A stretch of 64,000 bases of DNA. Source: Diprion similis (lineage: Eukaryota; Arthropoda; Insecta; Hymenoptera; Diprionidae). The notes beneath the pieces were generated by a model. It saw nothing but the letters and a program-made list of their open reading frames with translations, was not told where the DNA came from and did no database searches. A program made the position numbers and the translations under genes. Shown here piece by piece: positions 1-11,552 of this stretch. The DNA lies in assembly GCF_021155765.1 (NCBI RefSeq), contig NC_060105.1:16339001-16403000 (forward strand). Direction: 5' to 3'. The first letter of the stretch is position 1, and every line of letters begins with the position of its first letter.

Positions 1-1029
1 TCATTTATGTCTGTAACGCCTTTGTTTGCGATTGAAATACTCGTGGAACAAACGGTACAAAACGCTTCCCAGTCATATTTTCCTTTTTTTAACATCGGAA
101 ACTTAGTTTGTAAATCACTGTTAAATAAGCATTTACGCTTAGACATTTTGGTATCTAATCTGAAAAGTATAAAAAAAGTAAGAATATTGTGAGATTCGAA
201 TATCAGAGCGCCAGACTCGTCGATGGTTGGCCGATATCAGTGGAAGGTATAAGAACCTGGGTGTAATATACGAAACGAATTTTGAAGTGTATGTGTGCGA
301 CACGTTAAGGTTCACGGCCTATTGGCAGTCGGTCCATAGACGTCATACAGAGCACGACTATCAATTTTAAGCTTGACCAAGCAACCTCACGGTATAATCT
401 CGAGTGCACTCAACATTTAGTCAATCATCTACGAAAAACATTATAATCTTGACAATCCTGTTGGATTCCACATTTTTAATTAATAAAAATAATACGGACC
501 GACTCGACGACACAAGACGGTGACAAGAACGAAAGATAAGTTGTAACGAGACAAGGATTATTCCAATGAAACTGTGTCATTCTTTTAAAATCATTCATGT
601 TTCATTAAGTGTTGTTTTACATTATTTTTATGTGTGTGTGTGAATGATTTTATTTTTTATTTATATATATGATTTTTTATCTTTTTTACAATATATTTAA
701 TTTGATTGGCTGTTGCCCTTTTACATCGCGTCTCTGTCCTTTTTATTTCTATTTATTTATTCTTTTATTCATACATATATTTTCTTAATTATTGTAGATT
801 TGGCTTAACGTAATTATAATTTCAACGCACAAAAGCCGATAACAATAAATATCGTTACAATATAGTCACTAGAGAGTTTTCAAACAAGGGGTTAAATTAG
901 AACTATAATAATGACTAGCTGTGCGACTTTGTCATCAAAATAGCATACTTGAAAATCTGTAAAAGAATCGAAAACTCTAAGCAAGAATCTCCGTAAACTT
1001 TTCAAAAAGCAAAATGATACCGCATCTTG
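1..1029. other. AT-rich non-coding stretch
   Basis: I see no supportable gene here. The only open frame at the left edge is about 60 codons and matches nothing I recognise. The sequence is AT-rich with TG and TATA runs near 630-670. It may be decayed transposon DNA continuing from outside the window. Confidence 0.5.
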
Positions 1030-1196
1030 ACCTAATTTTCACCCCTCCATGATTATTTTTGAAAAAAAAGTAGCCTTTGTCCTTCTCTGGGATATGAACA
1101 TTATTTATGCCAAATTTCAGCCTAATCTGTTCGCGTAAAAAGGTTACAAACAGACAGAGTTACTTTCACACTTATAATGAAAGTGTGGATAGCTTT
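1030..1196 (+). repeat. 3' end remnant of an RTE-type LINE
   Basis: This stretch contains, in order, phrases typical of the 3' ends of insect RTE-type non-LTR retrotransposons: a block around TGCCAAATTTCAGCC (about 1108-1122), then AACAGACAGAGTTAC (about 1149-1163) and a terminal CTTATAATGAAAGTGTGG. No coding region of such an element precedes it, so it would be a 5'-truncated copy. The assignment rests on recalled family style, not on an alignment. Confidence 0.4.
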
Positions 1197-1329
1197 CAGA
1201 ATATTCAGATGAGCAGTGTCACACTACTGTACAGAATTACAACTACGATATGTAATAAAAATCTCGTCTACTGACCACGTGTACGTAGGTACACTCGCTC
1301 AACTGTAACGACGTCTATACTAATAACCG

Positions 1330-1605
1330 TCCTGCCACTCACTGCCAGTGGCGGCGAAGTCAAAGTGCACACCGTGGCAACTGGACGGGAGCGGCAGAGG
1401 GACGGTGAATTTGGCGATTCGGTTCGTCGGTTGATCACGGCGAGCGGGCACAGTGCGTGTGTCGCGGGCGGCCCAAGACTTTAAATTTTTAAACCCGGAC
1501 TACAAATGAAGCCCCGCCCGGACGCTCCCCGGATGCCCTCTAAACTAGGACAAATCCGGGGAAACCCGGACGGATGGCAACCCTACCCTCACCGCTAGCT
1601 AGTCG
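1330..1605. repeat. GC-rich repeat relic with hAT-like end
   Basis: A GC-rich island in AT-rich surroundings. Its right part reads CCCGGACGGATGGCAACCCT near 1567-1586, and repeats ACCCGGAC at about 1493 and 1565. The reverse complement, beginning AGGGTTGCCATCCG, has the look of a hAT-type terminal inverted repeat. No transposase is present. Assignment is weak. Confidence 0.3.
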
Positions 1606-2023
1606 GCTGTTCGTGTTTGTGCTTTCCCCTGCTATAGTTTCGCTTTGAGATTTGGTTGTGTGAGTTTGGTTCGCCGTCCGAGTCGGCGAACGAATGCTAT
1701 TGGACGGTAGATTCCGAATCTGGTAAGAGCATAGTCTCTTACGGCTTTCTCGAGCCTGGCGCCCAACACCTATTCTGCAGTGCCGTCAATCTTTGTTTTT
1801 TTCATCTTTCTATTGCCGTGTTGGTCAACGCCATTTTTGTAAACGAGCCTCTGTGCCGATCCCGCCTTCCCCCGGGTGAGGTAAAAAGCCCGTTACAGAA
1901 TAAATAGCTATTTTTCTTATGAATAAATGGATTAGTTTTTCTTATCAAAAAAAATTTTTTTTCCCCTTGTGACACAAAAACTACCAATGCAATCTTGATA
2001 TTATCCTAGTTCGCACGATAACT

Positions 2024-3126
2024 GAAGGGTGGCACGGCAGAACGGTGTAAGTGCCAAAATATCGAAATTACGTTTTTTTTTTAATACAATTTTCAAAAAT
2101 ACGTACGCACATCCTTGCAAAACGATATAGCTGACAAAAATTTATTTACGAAGTTATAAAAGGTTGGCACGGCAAAACGGTGTAAGTGCCAAGTGTGCCA
2201 TCTCGCGGTATATGAAGGGTGGCACGGCAGAATGGTGTAAGTCCATTAATAATGATTTTTCAGGAGAGCAAAAAAACTGTCCCAAAATTCAATGAAGTAA
2301 CTTAAAAAAGAAAATGAAAAATTACTTTGTAGAGTTTTTCGAGCTTTTTCAAATGGCGCGAACCCCGATTCAATACAGCAATCCGTCTTCGAGAAAATGG
2401 CTCGCGAAAATCGATTTTTTCCGTGCCAGTCCACGTTTCGTGCGCGATTATTATCATCTACAAATTTTTTCACGTCTCAATTTTTTTATAGGCGTGACGT
2501 TGAATGATTTGAAAAACTATGAACTAGCTAGAAGCAACACGAGTTCAGGGCTGACTGCTAAAAAAAAAGGACCTTACAGATATGCTCCGCTTCATGCCTC
2601 CACAGGCCAAACTCTACTATCAGAAATTACTTAAATAATACTGTTCTACCATTTTTTTAAAATAGAATTACACGATTTTGTAAGAAAGTTATGCTCGTTT
2701 TGGCACTTACACCGTTTCCGATCCCTCCCTCGTCCCTCATTTGGCCCCGTGACATTCGGAAATTTGTACGAATTTCAAAATCTATAACCGAATCTTGTTC
2801 ATTAAGGTTCACACTTTCGATCCGTATTTTTTTCATAATTTTAGCATCGCTATTACGTTCTGAATCAGCATCCAAAGTAAAAAAAAAAGTTGGCACGAAA
2901 CGCGGACTTATACTGTCACGAAAAAAATTGATTTTCGCGAGCCATTTTCTCGAAGACGGATTGCTGTATTGAATCGGGGTTTGCGCCATTTGAAAGAGCT
3001 CGAAGACTCTACAAAGTGCTTTTTCATTTTTTTTAAAAGTTACTTCGTTGAATTTTGGGACAGTTTTTTTGCTCTACTGAAAAATTATTGTTAATGGACT
3101 TACACCATTCTGCCGTGCCACCCTTC
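2024..3126. mobile_element. Non-autonomous DNA transposon with long inverted arms
   Basis: The outer ends are inverted copies of GAAGGGTGGCACGGCAGAA and are flanked by AACT on both sides (2020-2023 and 3127-3130), a likely 4-bp target duplication. The end motif recurs inside the left side near 2163 and 2214, and the copy at 2214 starts a ~215-bp arm (2214-2440) whose inverted counterpart is about 2890-3126. The arms translate into mirror-image short open frames, an artefact of the inverted repeat. No transposase is encoded, so an autonomous relative must have mobilised it. An alternative reading is a shorter 2214-3126 element inside older relics, but that version has no matching flanking duplication. 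Confidence 0.75.
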
Positions 3127-3316
3127 AACTAGGGTAAGTTCGGGGTAGATGGCCATAGTTTTTCCAAGGTTCAGTTAAAATAAAACTACATTTATATAGA
3201 CTGTAATTATTATTTGTATTTAAACTCTGAATATTATACTATAAATTGAATAACAAAAATCTAATAATTTCTAATAGGATCAACGTTAAAAACAATAAAA
3301 TTTGAAAATCACAACT

Positions 3317-3380
3317 GGCCATCTCTCCCGGCGCGTCCGGGAGAGATGGCCTTATTGTTAGTAGTACGGGAGAGTTGGCC
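3317..3380. promoter_or_regulatory. Left subterminal transposase-binding-like motifs
   Basis: Three copies of the terminal motif lie here: GGCCATCTCTCCCGG at 3317-3331, its inverse CCGGGAGAGATGGCC at 3337-3351 (together a near-perfect palindrome), and CGGGAGAGTTGGCC at 3367-3380. They repeat the inner part of the terminal inverted repeat and are likely binding sites for the transposase. Function is inferred. Confidence 0.6.
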
Positions 3381-3391
3381 AGTAAATACTT

Positions 3392-5434
3392 CTACTGTTT
3401 CTCCTTTTTCACCGTGCATTTTTTGAGTTTCAGTTCTCTTTTTTCACTTTGTCCGCATTTTGAACACATGTTGTCAAATTCAGTGCAATTGTCGTGCAAC
3501 CAAAGTTGGCAAATGATACACTGAAGCCAGTCTTCGATAAAATGTGTTTCGAAATAGTTCTCTCGAGAGCCCACACAGTTTTCTTTTTCTCTCCCTTCAC
3601 CCTTTTTGTCTGATGTATCGCATAGAACTGGCTGTTCTTCATCGCCGCTGCTGTCAGATATCATTCTTAAGGATTTTCTCTTTCGTGGGGCACTTTTCAC
3701 TGCTGTTTTTTTGTCTTTCTCGGTTTTGTTTTCTATTTTCTCTGTCTTGTTTTCTTTTTGTACATTCTTCTTGGCAATACTTTTCAGCGTTTTGGCATAC
3801 TTCATATCTTCTTTACATTTTCTCATTTGAATGTGTTCGTCTGATGTTAGGAGTGTGCCGACTTGCTTAGCCCGTTTACGTACTTCGAAAACTTTTTGTG
3901 GAACAGGAGATATTTCCATTAAAATTCGCGTTGGAGTTAAATCTGGGACGTCATTTTTATTTGGTGAAGTTCTTGAGGTCGACGACAGCATCGCGGCAAC
4001 TTGAGAACCACTGCTAATCATGTTCTCACTAGGACTTTTCTTCGGAAACATTTCAGGGTTTGCGTTTGAGATTCGGTGTTCCTCAGCACAAAAGGTTTGC
4101 TCAGCGACTGTAACAGACTCGCTTACTGGCTCTTCTGAAATTCGTGAAACTTGTTCCAGGTTTTTTGATATCGAATCTGTAATTGTAGCTGGGGAGTCTT
4201 TTTGAGAGGTCGATGTGAGTTCCCTTGGTTCTTGTGTAAAAGCATAGTCTGGGATTGCGCTTGGATTGAAAGGACTGACTCCTGTAGCTTTGAATCCTGC
4301 AATAGCATTCTCTGCAGAAGCTGCTTTTCCCCACGCTTTATTAAGCAATGTTCCGAACGACAGTCTTGTAATACGACGACCAGTATTTTGTTTCAGCCAC
4401 AGTCGGCATTGTTCGTAGAAATGGGTTTTCAATGACTTGAACACCGCACGATGCAACGGTTGAAGGTAGTGAGATGTGTGACTCGGCATTGATAGCAAAA
4501 CTATGTCATTTTTTTCTGCGTATTCCAACATTTCAACAGAATTGCAATGAGTTGAATGGTCGTCCAACAACAAAAGAACTTTTCCTGCAGGTTTCCTTGA
4601 GACGAAGTGCGTTTTCAACCATTCCAAAAATATGATCGAAGTTATGTATGCAGACTTCTGAGACATAAAAATCCTCGATCCAGGAGGCATTCCGTCCTCA
4701 AACTCAGCTTTTTTATTTTTACCCTTCATTATGCAAGCAGGTGGCAAAAAAGTTCCTTCAGCACTACAACAGGCTATAACAGTTATTGTCTCTCCTTTTT
4801 CAGTCGATGTAACTGTCGACACAGCTTTGGACCCCTTCTCAGCAAGTACATATCCAGGACGGTTATTCAATTGAAGTCCTGTCTCATCCATATTGAAGAT
4901 ATGACTTGATTCCAACATCACGTCGTCGACCGTCAAAACATTTTCCAGAAGCTTAAAATAAGCGTCCACCTCCGCCTTGTTCATAGCAGTCGATCGCGCT
5001 AAGGAAACACCTTCTGACTTCCTGATTGCAATATCAGGGTGCCTACTCAAAAACGATCGTACGAAATCGTAGCCTGCTTTTCCAGTTTCTTTATTGAATC
5101 TGTGATTTAAATTCAATTGTTCAGCCATCAGGTAAGCGACCTTTCTGACATCATCAATCGTTAAAGGAAAACCTTTCGCTTGCATGACTTTAATGTGGTT
5201 TGCGAGCTTCCTTTCATTTTCGTCGCCAAAAAAGCAAGTTGGTCCCATAGGTCCTTTTTTGTCGTTATTGTTTTTGAATCGCCTTTCTAAGGTTTTCCTT
5301 GGAATTTGATAGGCTTTGGCAGCTGCATAAACTGACATTCCACCATTTTTCAAAGCGTTTATTGCAGCCTTTGATGACTCTTCGGTCCAATTCCCTCGGG
5401 TAGCTAAAGCTTGTCTTTGGTATTTATTTGGCAT
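3392..5434 (-). CDS. Pogo/Tigger-family transposase with PHD-like C-terminus
   Basis: A 680-residue intact frame starting at ATG 5434. In order: an N-terminal psq-type helix-turn-helix (about residues 12-55, with AAAKAYQIPRKTLERRF); a CENP-B-type DNA-binding segment (about 70-140); a DDE-superfamily catalytic core (about 170-380) with FNMDETGLQL holding the first acidic residue and LLLLDDHSTHCN the second; and a long lysine/serine-rich tail. The tail ends with a cysteine/histidine cluster (CIICQLWLHDNC then CSKC) that resembles a PHD finger half. This matches Tigger/jerky-type proteins, which cut and paste DNA at TA sites in the nucleus. Length is greater than most pogo transposases because of the tail. 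No frameshift or stop, so the protein could be active. Confidence 0.93.
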   Translation of the reverse strand: MPNKYQRQALATRGNWTEESSKAAINALKNGGMSVYAAAKAYQIPRKTLERRFKNNNDKKGPMGPTCFFGDENERKLANHIKVMQAKGFPLTIDDVRKVAYLMAEQLNLNHRFNKETGKAGYDFVRSFLSRHPDIAIRKSEGVSLARSTAMNKAEVDAYFKLLENVLTVDDVMLESSHIFNMDETGLQLNNRPGYVLAEKGSKAVSTVTSTEKGETITVIACCSAEGTFLPPACIMKGKNKKAEFEDGMPPGSRIFMSQKSAYITSIIFLEWLKTHFVSRKPAGKVLLLLDDHSTHCNSVEMLEYAEKNDIVLLSMPSHTSHYLQPLHRAVFKSLKTHFYEQCRLWLKQNTGRRITRLSFGTLLNKAWGKAASAENAIAGFKATGVSPFNPSAIPDYAFTQEPRELTSTSQKDSPATITDSISKNLEQVSRISEEPVSESVTVAEQTFCAEEHRISNANPEMFPKKSPSENMISSGSQVAAMLSSTSRTSPNKNDVPDLTPTRILMEISPVPQKVFEVRKRAKQVGTLLTSDEHIQMRKCKEDMKYAKTLKSIAKKNVQKENKTEKIENKTEKDKKTAVKSAPRKRKSLRMISDSSGDEEQPVLCDTSDKKGEGREKENCVGSRENYFETHFIEDWLQCIICQLWLHDNCTEFDNMCSKCGQSEKRELKLKKCTVKKEKQ

Positions 5435-5520
5435 CTGAAATTAACGTAAACATGTTTTCTCAATTCAAAAATTATAAAAACATCGCTATTCATAGTAAGG
5501 CCATCACACCCTGACCGAAT

Positions 5521-5875
5521 GTGGCCATCTCTCCTAATTTTCGGGGAGAGATGGCCACACTAGCTACGAGATAAAATGTATGAGTTCTTGTGGTTATTTT
5601 GAGGTTATGTTCAAGCTCGACTCATGAGCCGTTCCGAAAACACTTGAAATTATATTATTTTTCAAAAGCTGCGCAACCAGAACTGGTAACATGAACTCCT
5701 TAACTAATTTTCACACGAGGCAAAAGAAAACAGGTGGATTTACTTACCTTTGGTCATTTATTCGCAAATATTTTTGCGCGCAGATCTTCGTACGCACGAC
5801 TTGAAGCGAACTGAGTGATAACTAGCGACACTAAGCGAGTGTTTATAGAATTTTTTTGAGTTGGCCATCTCTCCC
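5521..5875. promoter_or_regulatory. Right subterminal transposase-binding-like motifs
   Basis: Three copies of the same motif mirror the left side: GTGGCCATCTCTCC at 5521-5534 and its inverse at 5543-5558 (an inverted pair), then TTGGCCATCTCTCCC at 5861-5875 next to the terminal repeat. They also lie upstream of the transposase ATG and could bear on its expression. Confidence 0.6.
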
Positions 5876-5904
5876 TTAAGGCCATCTCCCCCGGACTTAC
5901 CCTA

Positions 5905-7653
5905 TAGCTATAATAATGATGCTGTAAAAATTTGAGCAGGATCAGTCTAGTGCTTTTTGAGATATCATGTCTACACTTTTTTACTGTATACTGTGTGAGT
6001 TCGCTATTTCTATACCTAATACAATACATGTTGTCACCTCGGCCATCGGACGGTCATCAGCTGTATCCGATAGGTATACTCTTCTTACCTTGGTATAGGC
6101 GTACCGAGCATTTCTCGTCCCACTCGTCCGGCAAGGCTTCGCCGAGCTAGTCACCTCTAAATTCGTGTCAAAATATCTATATAAACCAATTGTGCATCTA
6201 TACTCTTCAAACTTCGAAACACGAGAAGCAATTCACACCTCTAAGTCCAGGTACCTAATTTATTGTAATTTAGAATATTATCTCACTCCAGTATAAATCG
6301 ATCAAGCCCGATTTTATATAACTTTGTCATTATTAATTCAATAGGCGAGTGGGCCATCAATCTGCCATCATCCTGTCCAGTGATTCTGCCATACATTGTA
6401 AAAAACCATCCTTTCTGCATCCCGCTCTCAACTTGGTGAAGTTGAACAAGTTATTAAAGCTGTAACATATTCTATATCTTTTTTATAATTTATTCTACCC
6501 ATTTCCTCTCCTGCCTCGTCCCCGTTTATCGAAACTATATATATCAAAACGTTACAATACATACATTTCTATCGGGCACTAAACTTTGGGTTGTATTCAA
6601 TATTTTGTCGCCAAAAAATTCACAAGGTTTGTTCACGTGTCAATAAATATGATGTGAAAATTTTAATACAATTTATTTGAATGGTTTGTCTTAAACAAAA
6701 GATAGTCAAAAAACTTAGAAAAAACCAGTCGTCGTACTAGACTCGAGACTAGACTATCCACTTAATCCGAGCTTAATTCAGGTAAATTTCGTCACTCCAA
6801 CTTAATTAATTTCAATTTTTTTTCTTAATAATTCTCGATAATTCTCTTTAAGCCAAGTGAAATCAAAAAAAATCCAATTCATTCTTTTGTATTTCCTGTT
6901 AATTCTTATTAATTTTTTTAATTTAATTTTATTTCTATTTCTCTGGATTTAAAGAATTATCAAACGAATCCAAACTAATTCAGATCAACATAACTCAGAA
7001 TATAACATAATTTCCCATTATTTACTTACTTCTCAGTTAAGGGTCTAAGTCTTTGTAAATTGTATCTCGGAGATCTGTCTCAAATTTCATCAAGATCGGT
7101 TGAGTAGTACTCGAGAAATTTTGACAACCGATTTTGAAAACGCAGTTTTGAGAATGACGTCACAATGGCGGAATTTTCAATATTTTTTTCCAAAAATTTC
7201 AGGAGTCTTTCATAAAATGTGTATCTTTAACATGGTAAAAAGTTTGAATAAAATATTTCATTTATTATATTGAAAAGAAAAAAAAAAATTGAAAATAGGC
7301 CGTTTTTTCCTGGAGGAAACCCATGTAACCCCCGAAGTCTCATTTCTTTAGTGAATTTTTAGTAGTTTAACGAGTTATTTTGCATCAATCTAGATAATTC
7401 TCAAGAATACATGTAAATTAAAATTAATTCACAAACCTATTGGGGAAGATCTAGGAAAAATCGGCCAAGAATATACCTCAGATTTTCTAAAACGATTGCA
7501 ACTTGTTTCACATAGAATGAATGTGAAAAATGTCGATAGGTATTTTCTTGTTCGGCCGGAATATTATCTTTCGAAAATTATAAATTGAATTTTGTTGCAA
7601 AATTAGCGATTCGGTAACTTTAAGAATTAATGTCATTGGTTTTATTTATCACA
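5905..7653. other. Non-coding AT-rich spacer
   Basis: No gene seen. Around 7070-7150 there is a phrase (AATTTCATCAAGATCGG and following) like those in old non-LTR element 3' regions, but nothing else supports an element. A slightly GC-richer patch at 6035-6150 has no convincing frame. Confidence 0.5.
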
Positions 7654-7657
7654 TATA

Positions 7658-9970
7658 TGAGCGGATCCACGTCACTTCACTCAAAAAAAAACCGTCAAGT
7701 CACGGATCTTTGCGCCATTTGAAATATCCGTAGTACTATGTAAAAAAAAAAATACGATTTCAAGGATTTTGAATTTTTTTCAAAAATGGCCGAGTTCGAG
7801 CTATGTAAAGTTTTGTATACCACTGCTGCACTGCTATGTTTGAAAATTCATATCTCCGAAAGTATACATCGGAGCGGACTGATCCTGCAATCGTTCTGTT
7901 CGTAAAAGAATGCGCTTCGATAAAAAAAAATTTATTTGAAAAAAAAACATTTCTTTCAATATTTTTTTACCGTTTTTTTTTTTTGATTTTTCTGCCATTT
8001 CCGCGGGACTAACAACAATTCATGGAGATAATTTTTTTCGGATACCTGTATCCTTCCTTTTTAATCCTAAAAAAAAAAATTGATGGAGAAGTTGCCAGGG
8101 CTGGAGAAAAAAAATGAAACGTCTCGTCGCGCGTCACCGCGCGCGCCGGTCCACGTCAGCGCTACTCCGCGAACTCGGTGTGTTGTGTATATGTATATGT
8201 ATCGAAGTGAGGAGGTCAGTCACATTATTCCAGGTCAAAGAAGCTGCATAACCGTTGAAAGAAATGGTGAAAAAATATCGGTTCAGAAGCATCTGATGTT
8301 GAATAATTTGAGAGAATTGTATCGATTATTCCGTGATCGTTATCCGGGTAAAAAAATCGGTGTTTGTAAATTTGCAGAGTTGGTGAATTTTTAGTAGTAT
8401 GCGATTTCGATGAGAATTATGCATTTGTTGTACAAGATTCCACACAAGGATTTCACTAGACCAATAATCAGGTAACTATTCATCCAATCGTGGTTTACCA
8501 TAAAATTTACGCCGACGACCAGTTGAGACATTTTAGTTTTGTGATAATTTCAGAGCATCTGAAACATAATACAGTCGCGGTTCATTTATTTCAAAAAAAG
8601 TTGATCAACTTTATCAGAGAGAAGTTTCAAAATTCGATTCCTATAGAGAAAATAATTTATTTCTCCGATGGAGCAGCTTCCCAATATTAGAACAAAAAGA
8701 AATTTCATAAACATAACACATCACTTCGAAGACTTTCAATGCGAAGCCGAATGGTATTTTTTTGCTACATCACATGGAAAATGGCCGTGTGATGGTGTTG
8801 GTGGAACTGTTAAGAGATTAGCTTTGCGTACGAGTTTACAACTGATTGGCAATTCCGATCCTATCCAAACACCGCTGGATCTGTATAATTGGGCAGGTTC
8901 TTATTTTCGGAGCATATCTTTTGCGTACTGTACGTCTGCAGAATATCAAGCGGAAAAATCTATTTCACAAAATCGATTCGATAAAGCCTTGACAGTTCGT
9001 GGCACTCTAAAATTACATGTGGTTATTCCAGTATCTCATAAACTCATCAAAACAAAATTATTTTCCGCATCAGAAAAATTTGATTCAACGAAAATTATGA
9101 ATTAATTTCAAATAGAGGTTGGCTACTAAGCGTTATCCTGCGAATCATCGCTGAAAATATCGGCTCTTTTCAGAGCCACCAACATATTGCAAGATTATCT
9201 ATCAGTCACGTAACACAAACTGAGTGAAATAGAATTAAACCCAATTTCAGCACAGGAGTGCTCAACGAACCATAACCGTACTGGAATTCTCAGAACAGGT
9301 ATACAGTTCAACTCCAAGAAAGGATGACCAGTGGACGGATACTTGAGGGCTAGGGTGGTTAATATCTATTTCCGTAGAATGGATAGCCCGGGTGAGTGGA
9401 AGAGCATCAAATCAAATTGAATTCCACTTTATCGTATATAATATACGCAACACACCGAATTCGCGGGAGTAGCGCTGACGTGGATCGGCGCGCGCGGTGA
9501 CGCGCGACGAGACGTTTCATTTTTTTTCTCCGGCCCTGATAACTTCTCCATCAATTTTTTTTTTTTAGGATTAAAGAGGAAAGATACAGGTATCCGAAAA
9601 AAATTATCTTCATGAATTGTTGTTAGTCCCGCGGAAATGGCAGCGAAATCAAAAAAAGAAACGGTAAAAAAATATTTAAATTTTTTTTTTCCAAATAAAT
9701 TTTTTTTTATCGAAGCGCATTTTTTTACGAACAGAACGATTGCAGGATCAGTCCGCTCCGATGTATACTTTCGGAGATATGAATTTTCAAACATAGCAGT
9801 GCAACAGTGGTATACACAACTTTACATAGCTCGAACTCGGCCATTTTTGAAAAAAATTCAAAATCCTTGGAATTGTATTTTTTTTTACATAGTACTACGG
9901 ATATTTCAAATGGCGCAAAGATCCGTGACTTGACGGTTTTTTTTTGAGTGAAGTGACGTGGATCCGCTCA
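7658..9970 (+). mobile_element. DNA transposon with ~540-bp terminal inverted repeats
   Basis: Left arm about 7658-8195 and right arm about 9432-9970 are inverted copies starting TGAGCGGATCCACGTC. The flanks read TATA on both sides (7654-7657 and 9971-9974), a possible 4-bp target duplication (or TA, since the word is self-complementary). Between the arms lies a broken transposase-like gene in plus orientation. The superfamily is not clear to me: the long arms and short duplication fit several cut-and-paste groups. Confidence 0.85.
8206..9105 (+). pseudogene. Broken transposase of the FSDGAASQ family
   Basis: Three frame fragments read in order like a protein family known from many metazoan transposons and often annotated only as uncharacterised: a segment with VQKHLMLNNLRELYRLF and FAEL (about 8270-8390), then after a deletion CDFDENYAFVVQDSTQGFH (about 8400-8455), then IYFSDGAASQY (8655-8690) and FFATSHGKWPCDGVGGTVKR (about 8758-8817). 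The first and second fragments are separated by a stop and by missing sequence relative to family members, one TAG stands where the family usually has tryptophan (just after QGFH), and the frame shifts at about 8690. The acidic residues in SDGAAS and CDG are probable catalytic residues, by inference. Not functional. Confidence 0.75.
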
Positions 9971-9974
9971 TATA

Positions 9975-11300
9975 AAGATCTTGAGAGAGGTGAACCAGTG
10001 CTCTGTCGAAAAGTGCGAGATTAGCCTACAAGACAAACTTTTGGGAATTGTTAAAAATGAATGCCTCAAGTCACTGAAGCGCTGATTGTGCAACAAAATT
10101 CAATAACTTACGACTTCAAAAAAAAAAATATTTCGGATGAACAAAAGAAACCGTATTAACTTACTTTCATATCTGCCTCACGAAAAAAATTTCAATCGTT
10201 TTAAACAATGAGAGGTCAGGAAACATTCAAATCCAACCGATTTCTCCCGGACCTTTTTATTGTCAAATCATTTCAGCGAGATATTTCTCCCTCGCAGTCA
10301 TTTTATGAGTTTGCGAGATTACGGAATAAAATGCATAGCGAGAATTAACGATAATAATTATCATTTGCTACGGGCATTTATTTTCAAGCAACAAACGTTA
10401 TTCGAGAAAAAAAATATTCTAATAGATTCTTGATTAGAACGCACGTCGAATTCTGCATGGGCATAATTCGTTCTCAAATTCATTACCAACAAACGAAACA
10501 AAATATGAATTCAAGTAACAATTATATGTGTACTAACCGTGGTTGTAATTGTCCGTCAAATTCCTTCTTCTTCGAATTCTTACTCTGCTGTCTCGATCGT
10601 CTCGATCACACAACGGCGTTATTATTTATGTTTACATAGAAATTTCAGCGATTCACTTGTTTTCCCGGGCGTAAGACGAGCTGCGAGCCCGAGGCGAGCA
10701 CCAACAAATGCGGGTGAGGCGTTTTCGCACTCACTGCCGCCTCGATTGCCGCAGAAAAGATTGAAACGAGTATCGAAACATGACAAATCGAACTAATTCA
10801 GGAATTAGTTTGAAATCAGAGTAATTATGACACAAGTCCAGATTAATTTTGATTAATCCTGATCAATTCAGGAAAATTTTCGGTAATTCTGTTTAATTTG
10901 AAGTAATTCTATAGCCCGGTAATTTTAGTCATAAATATGGCTTCTGATCCGAATAAATCGGAGCTTCAATTTTTTTTTTTGACCGCTTTATTTTGACGTC
11001 TGAAAAACATATTAAAAATCGGTAACGCGATCGCGTTCGCGTTAATATAGTCAAAGTGCAAAAAGTTCGGGTTTTTGCGAATATCTCGCTTCCTATGGCT
11101 TGTAGGTCAATTAAGGATTAGATTGAAATTAAAGATAATGAAATTTCATATCGGAAAGGTAATCTTCATTTTTCACTTACCGTGGATTATCAACGAGGTA
11201 CAGAGCGACGAATGTCCATAGAACGTGCGTAGTCTCCGTTTCCGCACCAACTGGGAGGTGGGATACAAGGCGCTGTTTTTTTTACCTAGTTTCCCTAGTA
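9975..11300. other. Non-coding spacer
   Basis: No gene found. The stretch is AT-rich except for a GC-rich patch near 10660-10750 that codes for nothing recognisable. A block at about 10780-10920 repeats TTAATT-type words loosely. Confidence 0.5.
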
Positions 11301-11302
11301 AG

Positions 11303-11425
11303 GGAAAAATTATTATTATTATCATTACCATCATCATTATCACTATCTTCATCATTATCATTATCATTATCATTGTTATTATAATTATCGTTATCATTAT
11401 TATTATTATCAGTTTCATTATAATT
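11303..11425. repeat. ATT/ATC simple repeat; left target copy of the R1-like LINE
   Basis: An imperfect ATTATC/ATTATT array. Its last 47 bases (11379-11425) are identical to 18791-18837 on the other side of the R1-like LINE and are therefore read as the target-site duplication. Confidence 0.85.
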
Positions 11426-11552
11426 TTTTTATTTTTTTTTTTCCCCGAGGAGTTGCGGAATCCAAGTTACGGATTCACGTCAGTCATACGGGCTAGCGCG
11501 GATGTGGGACTCCAGGGTGACCTACCCACTAAACCGCCACCTCCTGTGCAAT

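Larger units (their letters stand above)
3132..5902 (-). mobile_element. Complete pogo/Tigger-like DNA transposon
   Basis: The element has 23-bp terminal inverted repeats (3132-3154 and 5880-5902) that start GGGTAAGT and end GATGGCC, with two mismatches. It is flanked by TA at 3130-3131 and 5903-5904, the target duplication of the Tc1/mariner/pogo superfamily. It carries one uninterrupted transposase gene on the minus strand. Extra copies of the terminal motif GGGAGAGATGGCC lie inside each end. It sits directly against the right end of the element at 2024-3126. Intact ends, intact gene and clean duplication point to a fairly recent insertion. Confidence 0.95.

Noticed and set aside
1656-1907. 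Plus-strand frame of 83 codons
   Set aside because: No recognisable motif, overlaps an opposite frame, and lies in repeat relics.
2314-2989. Similar short proteins on both strands (TPIQYSNPSSRKWLAK type)
   Set aside because: They are the same inverted-repeat arm read twice; no independent evidence of coding.
9429-9794. Frame in the right arm of the 7658-9970 element
   Set aside because: Its sequence is the inverted terminal arm, and the mirror frame in the left arm has no protein similarity.
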